From SZUA-448 sp964602475 (GTDB taxonomy: Bacteria; Bacillota; Clostridia; Lachnospirales; Lachnospiraceae): a stretch of 10,670 nucleotides of DNA. The notes under the pieces are model-generated. The model was not told the DNA's origin. It searched no databases and saw only the letters and a program-made list of their open reading frames with translations. Positions 1 through 6,184 of this stretch are shown piece by piece (position 1 is the first letter of the stretch; every line of letters starts with the position of its first letter). Position numbers and translations under genes: made by a program. The stretch covers positions 1 to 10,670 of the forward strand of contig CAZRRN010000071.1 in NCBI GenBank assembly GCA_964602475.1, in the 5' to 3' direction.

Positions 1-76
1 GCTCCTGTATTGCCTTGAACATGCCGGTCTTACCGCCTTTGTCACTGACACCAAGCCTCTCCAGTTTCTTATCCAT
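1..76 (-). CDS. 5' end of an unidentified mobile-element gene (runs off the left edge)
   Basis: Only about 25 codons are in the window, beginning MDKKLERLGVSDKGG on the minus strand, and I do not recognise the family. Two ATGs are possible, at 82 and 76. I prefer 76 because an AGGAAG ribosome binding site (about 88-93) sits 8 nt upstream of it and only about 2 nt from the ATG at 82. The start overlaps the TAA of the upstream recombinase-like gene by 8 nt (ATGGATAA), a typical sign of translational coupling. By position it belongs to the same replication or recombination gene set as its two upstream neighbours, but that is inference from context only. Confidence 0.5.
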   Translation of the reverse strand, partial: MDKKLERLGVSDKGGKTGMFKAIQE

Positions 77-596
77 TGCCATCACTTCCTTCTTCCAATT
101 TTTGCATTGCTGTTTCTAGCTTATTTTTCCAATCCTCATATTCTTGTGGATATAAACTGACAAGTTGCTCCACCATTTCTTTAAGCGCGCCTTTTTGGTC
201 ATCATCGTTTTTTATGGTATCAATATAAAAACCAGAGGTATCTTCTACATCGTTTTCATCCTCTGTCATAAAATCTATCTGCCCTCCACGGGCATCCATC
301 AAATATTTAAATAAATACGAAAAATCTCTCATATTAGCGGCTAGATAACCTTTTGTCATAGCCATTATGCAATCGACCTTTTCATCCAAAACATCTCGTA
401 TCAGCCGTAGCATTTCCTTTCGCTTAAAGATTTCTTTATTGCCTGTGATATCTACATACACACCAACATATTCAAAGATATCTGATTCTGCGAACATCTC
501 CTGATAGTACCTTTGATGGTATGGCATTGCTGCCTCTTTTCGTTTTTCCCATAATTTTGCCAACTTAACATACCCAGCAACCTTTATCTTTTCCAT
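69..596 (-). CDS. Serine-recombinase-like protein lacking the catalytic residues
   Basis: This 175-residue protein has the shape of a resolvase-type N-terminal domain (about residues 4-115). The strand order matches VAIYxRVS (here VAGYVKLA), then GVYVDITGN near 45-53 (compare GIYxDxGISG), then CIMAMTKG near 77-83, and finally the end of the domain at IDFMTEDEND. The catalytic serine position is Ala13. The SRxxRN helix motif reads GYLAAN (83-88), so both active-site arginines are replaced. It should therefore not cut DNA by this mechanism. The large DNA-binding part of a real large serine recombinase is absent; instead there is an acidic, charged tail (115-175). The start ATG directly follows the TAA of the upstream gene, with AGGAAG 8 nt before it. 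Such inactive recombinase-like proteins occur in replication modules of Firmicutes mobile elements; a regulatory or structural role is inferred. It could also be a diverged member with an unrecognised activity. Confidence 0.65.
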   Translation of the reverse strand: MEKIKVAGYVKLAKLWEKRKEAAMPYHQRYYQEMFAESDIFEYVGVYVDITGNKEIFKRKEMLRLIRDVLDEKVDCIMAMTKGYLAANMRDFSYLFKYLMDARGGQIDFMTEDENDVEDTSGFYIDTIKNDDDQKGALKEMVEQLVSLYPQEYEDWKNKLETAMQKLEEGSDGNG

Positions 597-1088
597 TTAC
601 TCATCTTCCTTTACATCAGCCATTGCCCAGAACCACTGTCCTTGCTTTCTGATGGATTTAATTCCTATGATTTTCTTAACACGCTTCAATGATTTAATGC
701 TAATTCCCATTTCTACAAAAGCGCTCTGTATCTCTGTTGCCTTAACAGGTCCATTAATAAGTTTTTCTTTTAGAAGGCCTGCTATCATCTCATCTTTGGA
801 TTGTGCCTTTACATCCCCGGAACTAATCATCTCACTCCAAGTAGCTTCACCAAACTCCTCTGATGTTCCAAGCCACTGAAATCCTGTCTTTGCATCCAAA
901 TCAAATCCAAAATCTTCACCCTTTGGTGCAAGACTGCTCTTGATATGTTTTACATATCTTGCAGTAGAATCATCATCAACACGATAAACTTGAAGAACAC
1001 TTCTAGCGGCCGCCACTAAATCAATCGAGCCAAGACCTCTATATAAATCTCGCTGATTTTCCTTCTTGGTCATATGACCGATTAATAG
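597..1088 (-). pseudogene. RepA-like RecA-fold ATPase, C-terminal fragment
   Basis: The recognisable part starts at the LIGHM motif (about 1073-1088) and continues with KKENQRDLYRGLGSIDLVAAARSVL, the C-terminal half of the RecA-like ATPase core found in RepA/AAA_25-type replicative helicases. The last ~55 residues look like the winged helix these proteins carry at the C-terminus (LLKEKLINGPVKATEI ... GQWFWAM). The whole N-terminal part, including Walker A and Walker B, is missing, so it cannot hydrolyse ATP. The frame stays open up to an ATG at 1205, but those ~39 codons are Lys/Cys-rich, have no ribosome binding site before them and overlay a phage gene fragment in another frame. I take them as chance read-through. 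The stop abuts the start of the next gene. The gene is probably a 5'-deleted remnant, although the rest of its operon still looks intact. Confidence 0.7.
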
Positions 1089-1195
1089 GCACCTGTTTTC
1101 TTTGGAGCATTTGCTTGGATGTCCTTTTTTACCGACTTTCCAGCTTTTCTTACAGCTGTTTTCATATCGGCAGTTTCCCACTGCTTTATCTGTGG
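1082..1195 (-). pseudogene. HK97 gp10-like phage tail/connector protein fragment
   Basis: A 37-codon minus-strand stretch between two stops reads like the N-terminal part of the HK97 gp10 family, which act in head-tail joining or tail completion. It has a basic helix (MKTAVRKAGKSVKKDIQ) followed by NAPKKTGAY, matching the family hallmark of helix plus AP-x-x-TGxY/L. The fragment stops at the point where recognisable RepA-like ATPase sequence begins in a different frame (near 1082-1088). On the other side it meets the DNA polymerase fragment. It is too short to function. The call rests on one short motif and could be wrong; a profile search of these 37 residues would settle it. Confidence 0.5.
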
Positions 1196-1343
1196 TCATG
1201 TTCATGATGAACTGATTATCGAATGTAGTAAGGATGTTTCGCTTGAAGCAATATGCGAACAGATGGGAAGAACACCACCTTGGATCAAAGGACTTCTCCT
1301 TCGCGCAGATGGTTACGAATGTGATTTTTATAAGAAAGATTAA
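1179..1343 (+). pseudogene. Family A DNA polymerase, C-terminal end only (phage type)
   Basis: On the plus strand, opposite to everything around it, is the end of a family A (Pol I-like) DNA polymerase. It contains the palm motif C (GHVHDELIIE, near 1194-1223) with the catalytic His-Asp-Glu. The typical phage-polymerase ending follows: MGRTPPW, then a GLLLRADGYECDFYKKD-like tail and TAA at 1341-1343. All upstream parts (exonuclease domain, motifs A and B) are absent; the fragment meets the gp10-like fragment near 1180-1195. There is no start codon or ribosome binding site that would make a functional product. The clean C-terminus and the match to the family leave little doubt about identity. 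Confidence 0.75.
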
Positions 1344-1387
1344 AATATGGCACCATAGGGATGCGCTCTTCCCTACGGTGCCATATT
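1344..1387 (-). terminator. Strong hairpin terminator
   Basis: Two 18-nt arms (1344-1361 and 1370-1387) pair at 17 of 18 positions around an 8-nt loop. The one mismatch is A-C on the plus strand but a G-U wobble on the minus strand. The run ATATTTTAATCTTT follows the stem only on the minus strand, so it works best as a minus-strand terminator, placed 2 nt after the gene end at 1390. It also lies directly after the polymerase stop on the plus strand and may stop transcription from that side weakly. Confidence 0.75.
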
Positions 1388-1389
1388 CA

Positions 1390-1482
1390 TTATCTGTACA
1401 TCTTTACAATCTTATCAAGCAACTGTAATGCCTCTTCACGATACACATCGTTGTACTGATTCTTATAGCTACGGTGATTCGC
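1390..1482 (-). pseudogene. C-terminal fragment of an unidentified gene
   Basis: A 30-codon open stretch on the minus strand ends with a helix rich in Leu and Lys (YREEALQLLDKIVKMYR) and a TAA at 1390-1392, followed immediately by the hairpin terminator at 1344-1387. The placement suggests the genuine end of a former gene. The frame is closed by a TAA at 1483-1485 and there is no start codon. I cannot name the family. It may be the last piece of the same operon as the decayed membrane protein just upstream. Confidence 0.35.
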
Positions 1483-1513
1483 TTATTCTGCCATATTTGC
1501 CGTACATTCTCTG

Positions 1514-2033
1514 TTATTCCAGCATGGTAAAGTACCGTTCAATTGCTTCCCGCAGGCTTTCCGGAAGATCCTGCTCCGTAAGCTCCTGCATCGCACGGTT
1601 AAAATACTCCTCATAGACATCGGAGTATGGAACCCGTCCGTCTGCGCTCTCACTATCCTCACCTTCGGTTTCATCTGAAGTCTCGTCGGGAGTCTCCTCT
1701 GGTTGGGAATCAGGATCATAGATATATTCCGCTTCTTCTCCCTCACCCTCCGGCATTTCTCCTTCCGGAGGCTCGCCATCCGGTTGTTCTCCATTGGGTG
1801 GTTCCTCACCTTCCGGTGGTTCCTCGCCCTCCGGTGGTTCCTCGCCTTCCGGTGGCTCTTCCCCTTCCTGCTGCTCTTCGCCTTCTTCAGGAACAGCTTC
1901 TGCTTAAGAGTACGATTATAACTCCTGCTGCCAGCGCACAGTTGGCACTAAGCAGCAGACTTTTAAGAATTCCTTCGGCTGCCAGCTTTCTGCGAAACCG
2001 GGCCGTCAGTTTATTGTAGCTGTTATCTTTCAT
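1514..2033 (-). pseudogene. Membrane protein with acidic Pro/Glu-repeat tail, internally deleted and frameshifted
   Basis: A good start (ATG 2031-2033, GAGG 6 nt upstream) opens a frame beginning MKDNSYNKLTARFRRKLAAE, followed by a hydrophobic segment (about residues 22-43), i.e. a cytosolic amphipathic helix plus one membrane helix. This frame ends at a TGA (1887-1889) after 48 codons. Another frame, open from 1903 to the TAA at 1514-1516, encodes an acidic tail: four GEEPPE-type repeats, a Glu/Asp-rich stretch, and a conserved-looking end (VPYSDVYEEYFNRAM ... REAIERYF). From memory, both ends resemble those of a large membrane-anchored Lachnospiraceae protein encoded beside MoxR ATPase and DUF58 genes; that is family recollection, not a search. 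If so, several hundred central codons are gone and the join is out of frame. A programmed frameshift is possible but unlikely, because no central domain remains. Confidence 0.6.
1797..1868. repeat. Four tandem 18-nt units encoding GEEPPE
   Basis: On the plus strand the units begin at 1797, 1815, 1833 and 1851, with consensus GGTGGTTCCTCGCCTTCC. The first three differ from the consensus at none or one position each, and the fourth differs at three. The unit is a multiple of three, so the repeat encodes Gly-Glu-Glu-Pro-Pro-Glu on the minus strand inside the acidic tail of the decayed membrane protein. Degenerate copies continue to about 1756. Confidence 0.85.
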
Positions 2034-2183
2034 TCTGATCCTCATGTCGAAATGTAATTTAGCAGGTCTTCATAAAGTCATTTATGAAAAAGCTCTCCCT
2101 GCGGCTTTCTTTCATTAATCATGAGGGTTGCTTGTGTCGATTTTGTGAAGAATCGGCAGTTGCGTAAAATTTTATGATTACAG
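2034..2183. other. Spacer without a recognisable gene; small inverted repeats
   Basis: No convincing coding frame is present. An 8-bp perfect inverted repeat, TTCATAAA (2069-2076) and TTTATGAA (2081-2088) with a 4-nt loop, lies 36-55 nt upstream of the decayed gene's start. A short CGATT/AATCG repeat lies near 2137-2155. On the minus strand a frame ending LYEDLLNYIST just before the start of the decayed gene might be the end of a lost upstream gene, but it is broken by a stop and I give it little weight. Confidence 0.4.
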
Positions 2184-2220
2184 AAAGGAGCTGTACAGCT
2201 CCTTCCTGTACAGCTCCTTT
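2184..2220 (-). terminator. Terminator after the aromatic 2-oxoacid operon
   Basis: Fifteen-base arms, AAAGGAGCTGTACAG (2184-2198) and CTGTACAGCTCCTTT (2206-2220), pair perfectly around a 7-nt loop. On the minus strand the stem ends in CTCCTTTCTGT, a short T-rich run, and lies 13 nt after the stop of the ligase gene. On the plus strand it ends in TTTTATG, so it may also act in that direction. One arm with part of the loop (2187-2202) is itself a perfect 16-bp palindrome. Confidence 0.75.
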
Positions 2221-2233
2221 TATGTATTTCTAA

Positions 2234-3460
2234 TCAGTACCTGTTGTCAAAGACTCTCGTTGACTTCTTCTCACTTCTCGGAAGCTCCCCAAGTTCGACA
2301 ACCTTCACAACCGGAGTAAGTCCGATTCTGCTCTTGAACTTCTCACTCAGTTCCATCTCAAGCTCGTATTTATTGGCATGCTTATTTGCTTCTACAAACA
2401 GCGTCAGAATATCCTTGCCGTCAATGTGGTCAATCATTATCTGGAATTCACTGGAGGCACCTTCAATCTCCTTCAGCAGATCGTCTACCTGACTTGGGAA
2501 AATGTTGACACCCTTGACCTTAATCATATCGTCGGTACGTCCGATAATCGTGTCGATGCGAGGGTATTTTGAACCGCATGGACATTCTCCTACCAGCTTT
2601 CTGGACAAATCATGTGTCCGGTAGCGAATCAGCGGTGCGCCCTGTTTCTTCAGTGTTGTGATGACAATCTCACCGATTTCACCGTCCGGGACCGGTTCTC
2701 CGGTCTTCGGATTGACGATTTCTATATAAACATAATCATCCCAGTAATGCATTCCGTTCTCGTAATCACAGCTGATGGCAATTCCCGGTCCGTAGACCTC
2801 AGTCAGTCCGTAGATATCATAGAGGGAGACCCCGAGTTCCTTGGCAATCCGGTTTCTCATCTTCTCGCCCCAGCGTTCCGATCCGATTACTCCCTTACGG
2901 AGCTTCAGCTTGTCGCCGATACCGCGTTTTGCAATTTCTTCTGCCAGAAGAAGAGCATAGGAAGAGGTCGCACAGAGCACGGTGGAACCCATGTCCTGCA
3001 TCATTCTCAGCTGTTTGTCGGTATTACCGGGTCCCATTGGAATGGTCATGGCCCCAAGGCGCTCCGCTCCAAGCTGGAATCCGATTCCGGCCGTCCAGAG
3101 TCCGTAGCCGGGTGTAATGTGAATCCGGTCAAGCTTCGTAACGCCTGCCATTTCATAGCAGCGTGCAAACTGAATCGCCCAGTCGGTCACATCCTGTTGA
3201 GTATATGGTATGATCACGGGAGTTCCGGTCGTTCCCGAGGAGGAATGGATTCGGACGATTTCCTCTTCCGGTACCGCCATCAGCCCGAGCGGATAAGCTT
3301 CCCGCAGATCTCCCTTCCAGGTAAACGGAAGTGTCTGAAAATCCTCCGGGGTTCGGATTCCTTCTACATCAATTCCTTCCAGTTTCTTTTTGTAGAAGCA
3401 GTCGCGTTTGGTCAGCCGTAACAGTTGTTCCTTAATCTGTTGAAATTGTTCATCTTTCAT
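2234..3460 (-). CDS. paaK: Phenylacetate-CoA ligase (PaaK-like, AMP-forming)
   Basis: This 408-residue cytosolic enzyme of the adenylate-forming superfamily joins phenylacetate, or a related arylacetate such as indoleacetate, to CoA using ATP. It has the phosphate-binding loop SSSGTTGTP (73-81), YGLTE (217-221) and RYRTHD (279-284). The hinge and CoA-side region is GRTDDMIKVKGVNIFPSQV (307-325), and the catalytic lysine is near the C-terminus (PRSEKK, 394-399). The length is usual for anaerobe PaaK proteins, slightly shorter than the aerobic enzyme of about 430. The start ATG at 3458-3460 has AAGGAG about 11 nt upstream. It lies 36 nt after the indolepyruvate oxidoreductase gene and is the last gene before the terminator. 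Next to IorAB, it probably recovers arylacetate or, run backwards, captures the thioester energy of arylacetyl-CoA. The exact aryl substrate cannot be read from the sequence. Confidence 0.92.
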   Translation of the reverse strand: MKDEQFQQIKEQLLRLTKRDCFYKKKLEGIDVEGIRTPEDFQTLPFTWKGDLREAYPLGLMAVPEEEIVRIHSSSGTTGTPVIIPYTQQDVTDWAIQFARCYEMAGVTKLDRIHITPGYGLWTAGIGFQLGAERLGAMTIPMGPGNTDKQLRMMQDMGSTVLCATSSYALLLAEEIAKRGIGDKLKLRKGVIGSERWGEKMRNRIAKELGVSLYDIYGLTEVYGPGIAISCDYENGMHYWDDYVYIEIVNPKTGEPVPDGEIGEIVITTLKKQGAPLIRYRTHDLSRKLVGECPCGSKYPRIDTIIGRTDDMIKVKGVNIFPSQVDDLLKEIEGASSEFQIMIDHIDGKDILTLFVEANKHANKYELEMELSEKFKSRIGLTPVVKVVELGELPRSEKKSTRVFDNRY

Positions 3461-3496
3461 TTCGGTTGATTCTCCTTCTCTTTCGTATTCCGGTTT

Positions 3497-6184
3497 TTAT
3501 CCTTCCATTCCAAGCCTTAGAGCCCTGATATTGAGCTCATGATGTTTTTCCGGTAAGCGTGCTAAAAGTGCCGTTCTGATTTCTTCCTCATTGACCTCCA
3601 GTGCTCCGCTTCTTATCGCTGCACCAAGCAGAATCACATTCATTACTTTTGTGGAACCGCATTCCGCACACAGCGCATCCGTATCCAGAACAATCAGTCT
3701 TGCGACCTTTTTCTGCAGATATTCAATCATATCGGTTCCATTATAATCCGAACCCTTCAAAGCTGCGGTCACAGGCATAACCGGACGGCTGCTGACAACA
3801 ACGGTTCCTCCATCCTTCAGATACGGAAGATTGCGAACTGCTTCAGCAGGTTCAAAGGCAATCAAAAGATCTGCTCCCTTCATGGGAATCAGCGGTGAAT
3901 GTATTGTCTGTCCTGTTCTTACATGTGATACAACTGAACCGCCTCGCTGTGCCATGCCGATGGTCTCTGTTGTCTTGACATTTTCACCTTTGGCAATTGC
4001 CGCTGCCGCAAGTACCTTGGCCGCCAGAACCGTGCCCTGACCACCGACTCCGCAGAGCAGGTAATTTCGGCCGGTCTGCTGTAATGCAGACGCGTCTGCC
4101 TGGTCAGCAGCAATTCCGTTCCCGACTGCTTTTGCTCCCTGTTTATCTGTCTTTCCCGGTTCATCGGCTCCTTCCGGCTTATCTGTATCGATTTGCCCTG
4201 ATACTTTTTCTCCGTCCGGCTGCCCAGCTGCCGTTCCCGCTCCAATACCTGATGCCCTGTCAGCAGATGTTCCCGCTGCCGCGTATGTTCCGGTATCCTC
4301 ACTCTCTTTTTCGATTGCATTGACCGGACAGACAAATTCGCATAATGAGCAGCCAAAGCACAAAGTCGGGTCGATAAACGGACGTCCGTCACGCAGTACG
4401 ATTCCCGGGCATCCAAGTTCTCTGATACATTTTTTACATCCGATGCACAGGTCCTTTCGAATTACAACCCGTTGTTTTGGCTTGGAAACCGCGATGCAGG
4501 GTGATTGGAATATTATGACCTTGACTCCGGGAAGCTCTGCCATCTTCTTCACTGTATCAACGGCAGTATCCAGTTCCAGCGGATTGATGCATACAATCTG
4601 TTCGACACCCATCCCGCGCAGTACCTGTTCCGGATTGATTTTCTTAGCGATATCGCCCATCATGGTAACTCCCGTGCCCGGATGCGGCTGGTGTCCGGTC
4701 ATTGCCGTAGTGGAATTATCCAGAAGAATGATAGTGACATTTGCCTGATTGTATAATGCATTGACTACTCCGGTCATTCCCGAAGCAAAGAAGGTGGAAT
4801 CACCGATAAATGCAAAGCTGTATACATCCGGTTCTACCCGGGTAAAGCCCTGCGAAATCGTAACTCCCGCGCCCATACAGAGGCAGGTATCAACCATATC
4901 AAGAGGCATTGCATTCCCAAGTGTATAACAGCCGATATCTCCGCAGAATCTAGTCTTTTTCCCGGTCATTGCCTTCTTGACCGCGTAGAACGAAGCACGG
5001 TGCGGACATCCTGCACAGAGCACAGGCGGTCGTGCCGGAAGTTCGGGAAGAGTTTCCTTTGCTGAAGCCTCGGCAGTTTCTGCCGCCTTTCCTGCAACGG
5101 GTTCGATCGCACTGATTCCGAGTATATCAATTCTGGAACCTTGCTGTTCAGAATCATTTGCTGCAAATTCATTGATTGCATTCTCGGTCTGTGCTACGGA
5201 ATTCTCTCCGGCGACAGCGATATGCCCGGTCAGCTTACCGTACACTCTTGTCTCCAGATGATATTTGCCACAGAGCTGCAGCAGTGCTTCCTCTAGCACC
5301 GGATCCAGTTCTTCAATGACCAGAACCTCCGTGACGCCATTTAAGAATTCCAGCACCAGACGTTCCGGAAATGCATTTGCAGTTGCAAGCTTCAGCACCC
5401 GGATATCTCCAGCTCCGGTTTCCTTTACTCTGCCGCTGTTCAATGCTTCCATAACATATTCATAGCTGATCCCGCCGGTCAGAATTCCGCGGACTCCGTT
5501 CCCTGTTCTTTTATTGAACCGGTAATCAGAAAAATCTTCTGAAATCAGCTTCATATTATCTTCCAGTTTTTTGTGATTCGCATTCGACAGCCTTGGGAAA
5601 ATGACCCATTTGGAAGCATCCTTAACAAAGCCTTCCGCATTGTGTGACAGACGCTCTTCTGAAACCGGAATGGTTTCATAACCGTGACAGACTCTGGTGG
5701 TCGGCCGGAAGAATACCGGAACATGATACTTTTCCGAGTATTCAAAAGCATCTCCAATCATCTCATAGGCTTCTCTCGGGGATGACGGATCAAATACCAT
5801 CATTTTGGCATAGTGTGCAAAGTGTCTTGTGTCCTGCTCGGTCTGTGAGGAAATCGGACCCGGATCATCTGCAACCACGATGACCATTCCGCCCTTCACT
5901 CCGACATAGTTAACACACATAAGCGGGTCGGAAGCAACATTTAAGCCTACCTGCTTCATTGTCACCATAACTCTGGCTCCCGCATAAGCTGCCCCCGCCG
6001 CTGTCTCCAGTGCCGCTTTCTCATTCACCGACCACTCTACATACACATCGCCCGGATTGTTCTTCGCTACCGTCTCAAGAACCTCTGTTGACGGTGTTCC
6101 GGGATACCCTGCAACCAGATTCACTCCGGCACGGATTGCACCGAGTGCAATTGCTTCATTTCCCATAACCAGTTGATACTTCAT
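3497..6184 (-). CDS. iorAB: Indolepyruvate ferredoxin oxidoreductase, fused IorA-IorB
   Basis: This 895-residue enzyme oxidises aryl 2-oxoacids (indole-, phenyl- or hydroxyphenylpyruvate) with CoA to arylacetyl-CoA, CO2 and reduced ferredoxin. The IorA part (1-625) has the pyrimidine-binding N-terminal domain (GYPGTPS; VEWSVNEKAA), the CAGCPH motif (390-395), and the thiamine-diphosphate motif GDSTF (461-465) with Asn490. Two 4Fe-4S sites follow: Cys580/583/586/592 and Cys609/612/615/619. After an ~80-residue Gly/Ala/Asp/Lys-rich linker comes the IorB gamma-type domain (706-895), with GVGGQGT (712-718) and AQRGGSVVSHVR. IorA and IorB are normally separate subunits; here they are one chain with no stop or frameshift between them. 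A second Ala/Glu-rich insertion (about 340-383) precedes CAGCPH. A TTG at 6190 is in frame, but ATG 6182-6184 with AGAGG about 7 nt upstream is the better start. It overlaps the upstream GNAT gene by 29 nt. Confidence 0.93.
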   Translation of the reverse strand: MKYQLVMGNEAIALGAIRAGVNLVAGYPGTPSTEVLETVAKNNPGDVYVEWSVNEKAALETAAGAAYAGARVMVTMKQVGLNVASDPLMCVNYVGVKGGMVIVVADDPGPISSQTEQDTRHFAHYAKMMVFDPSSPREAYEMIGDAFEYSEKYHVPVFFRPTTRVCHGYETIPVSEERLSHNAEGFVKDASKWVIFPRLSNANHKKLEDNMKLISEDFSDYRFNKRTGNGVRGILTGGISYEYVMEALNSGRVKETGAGDIRVLKLATANAFPERLVLEFLNGVTEVLVIEELDPVLEEALLQLCGKYHLETRVYGKLTGHIAVAGENSVAQTENAINEFAANDSEQQGSRIDILGISAIEPVAGKAAETAEASAKETLPELPARPPVLCAGCPHRASFYAVKKAMTGKKTRFCGDIGCYTLGNAMPLDMVDTCLCMGAGVTISQGFTRVEPDVYSFAFIGDSTFFASGMTGVVNALYNQANVTIILLDNSTTAMTGHQPHPGTGVTMMGDIAKKINPEQVLRGMGVEQIVCINPLELDTAVDTVKKMAELPGVKVIIFQSPCIAVSKPKQRVVIRKDLCIGCKKCIRELGCPGIVLRDGRPFIDPTLCFGCSLCEFVCPVNAIEKESEDTGTYAAAGTSADRASGIGAGTAAGQPDGEKVSGQIDTDKPEGADEPGKTDKQGAKAVGNGIAADQADASALQQTGRNYLLCGVGGQGTVLAAKVLAAAAIAKGENVKTTETIGMAQRGGSVVSHVRTGQTIHSPLIPMKGADLLIAFEPAEAVRNLPYLKDGGTVVVSSRPVMPVTAALKGSDYNGTDMIEYLQKKVARLIVLDTDALCAECGSTKVMNVILLGAAIRSGALEVNEEEIRTALLARLPEKHHELNIRALRLGMEG

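Noticed and set aside
1089..1205. Extension of the RepA-like frame up to an ATG at 1205
   Set aside because: The extra residues are Lys/Cys-rich and unlike the family, there is no ribosome binding site, and both the gp10-like and polymerase fragments overlay the region.
1483..1809. A 108-codon minus-strand frame overlapping the acidic tail
   Set aside because: It is an Arg/Met-rich out-of-frame reading of the same repeat. The Glu/Pro frame with its structured C-terminal end is the credible one.
2612..3421. A 269-codon plus-strand open frame
   Set aside because: It lies entirely antisense to the ligase gene, has no family resemblance or ribosome binding site, and its composition is that of a shadow frame.
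3919..4416. A 165-codon minus-strand frame inside iorAB
   Set aside because: It overlaps the iron-sulfur and linker region in another frame; the conserved motifs are all in the iorAB frame.
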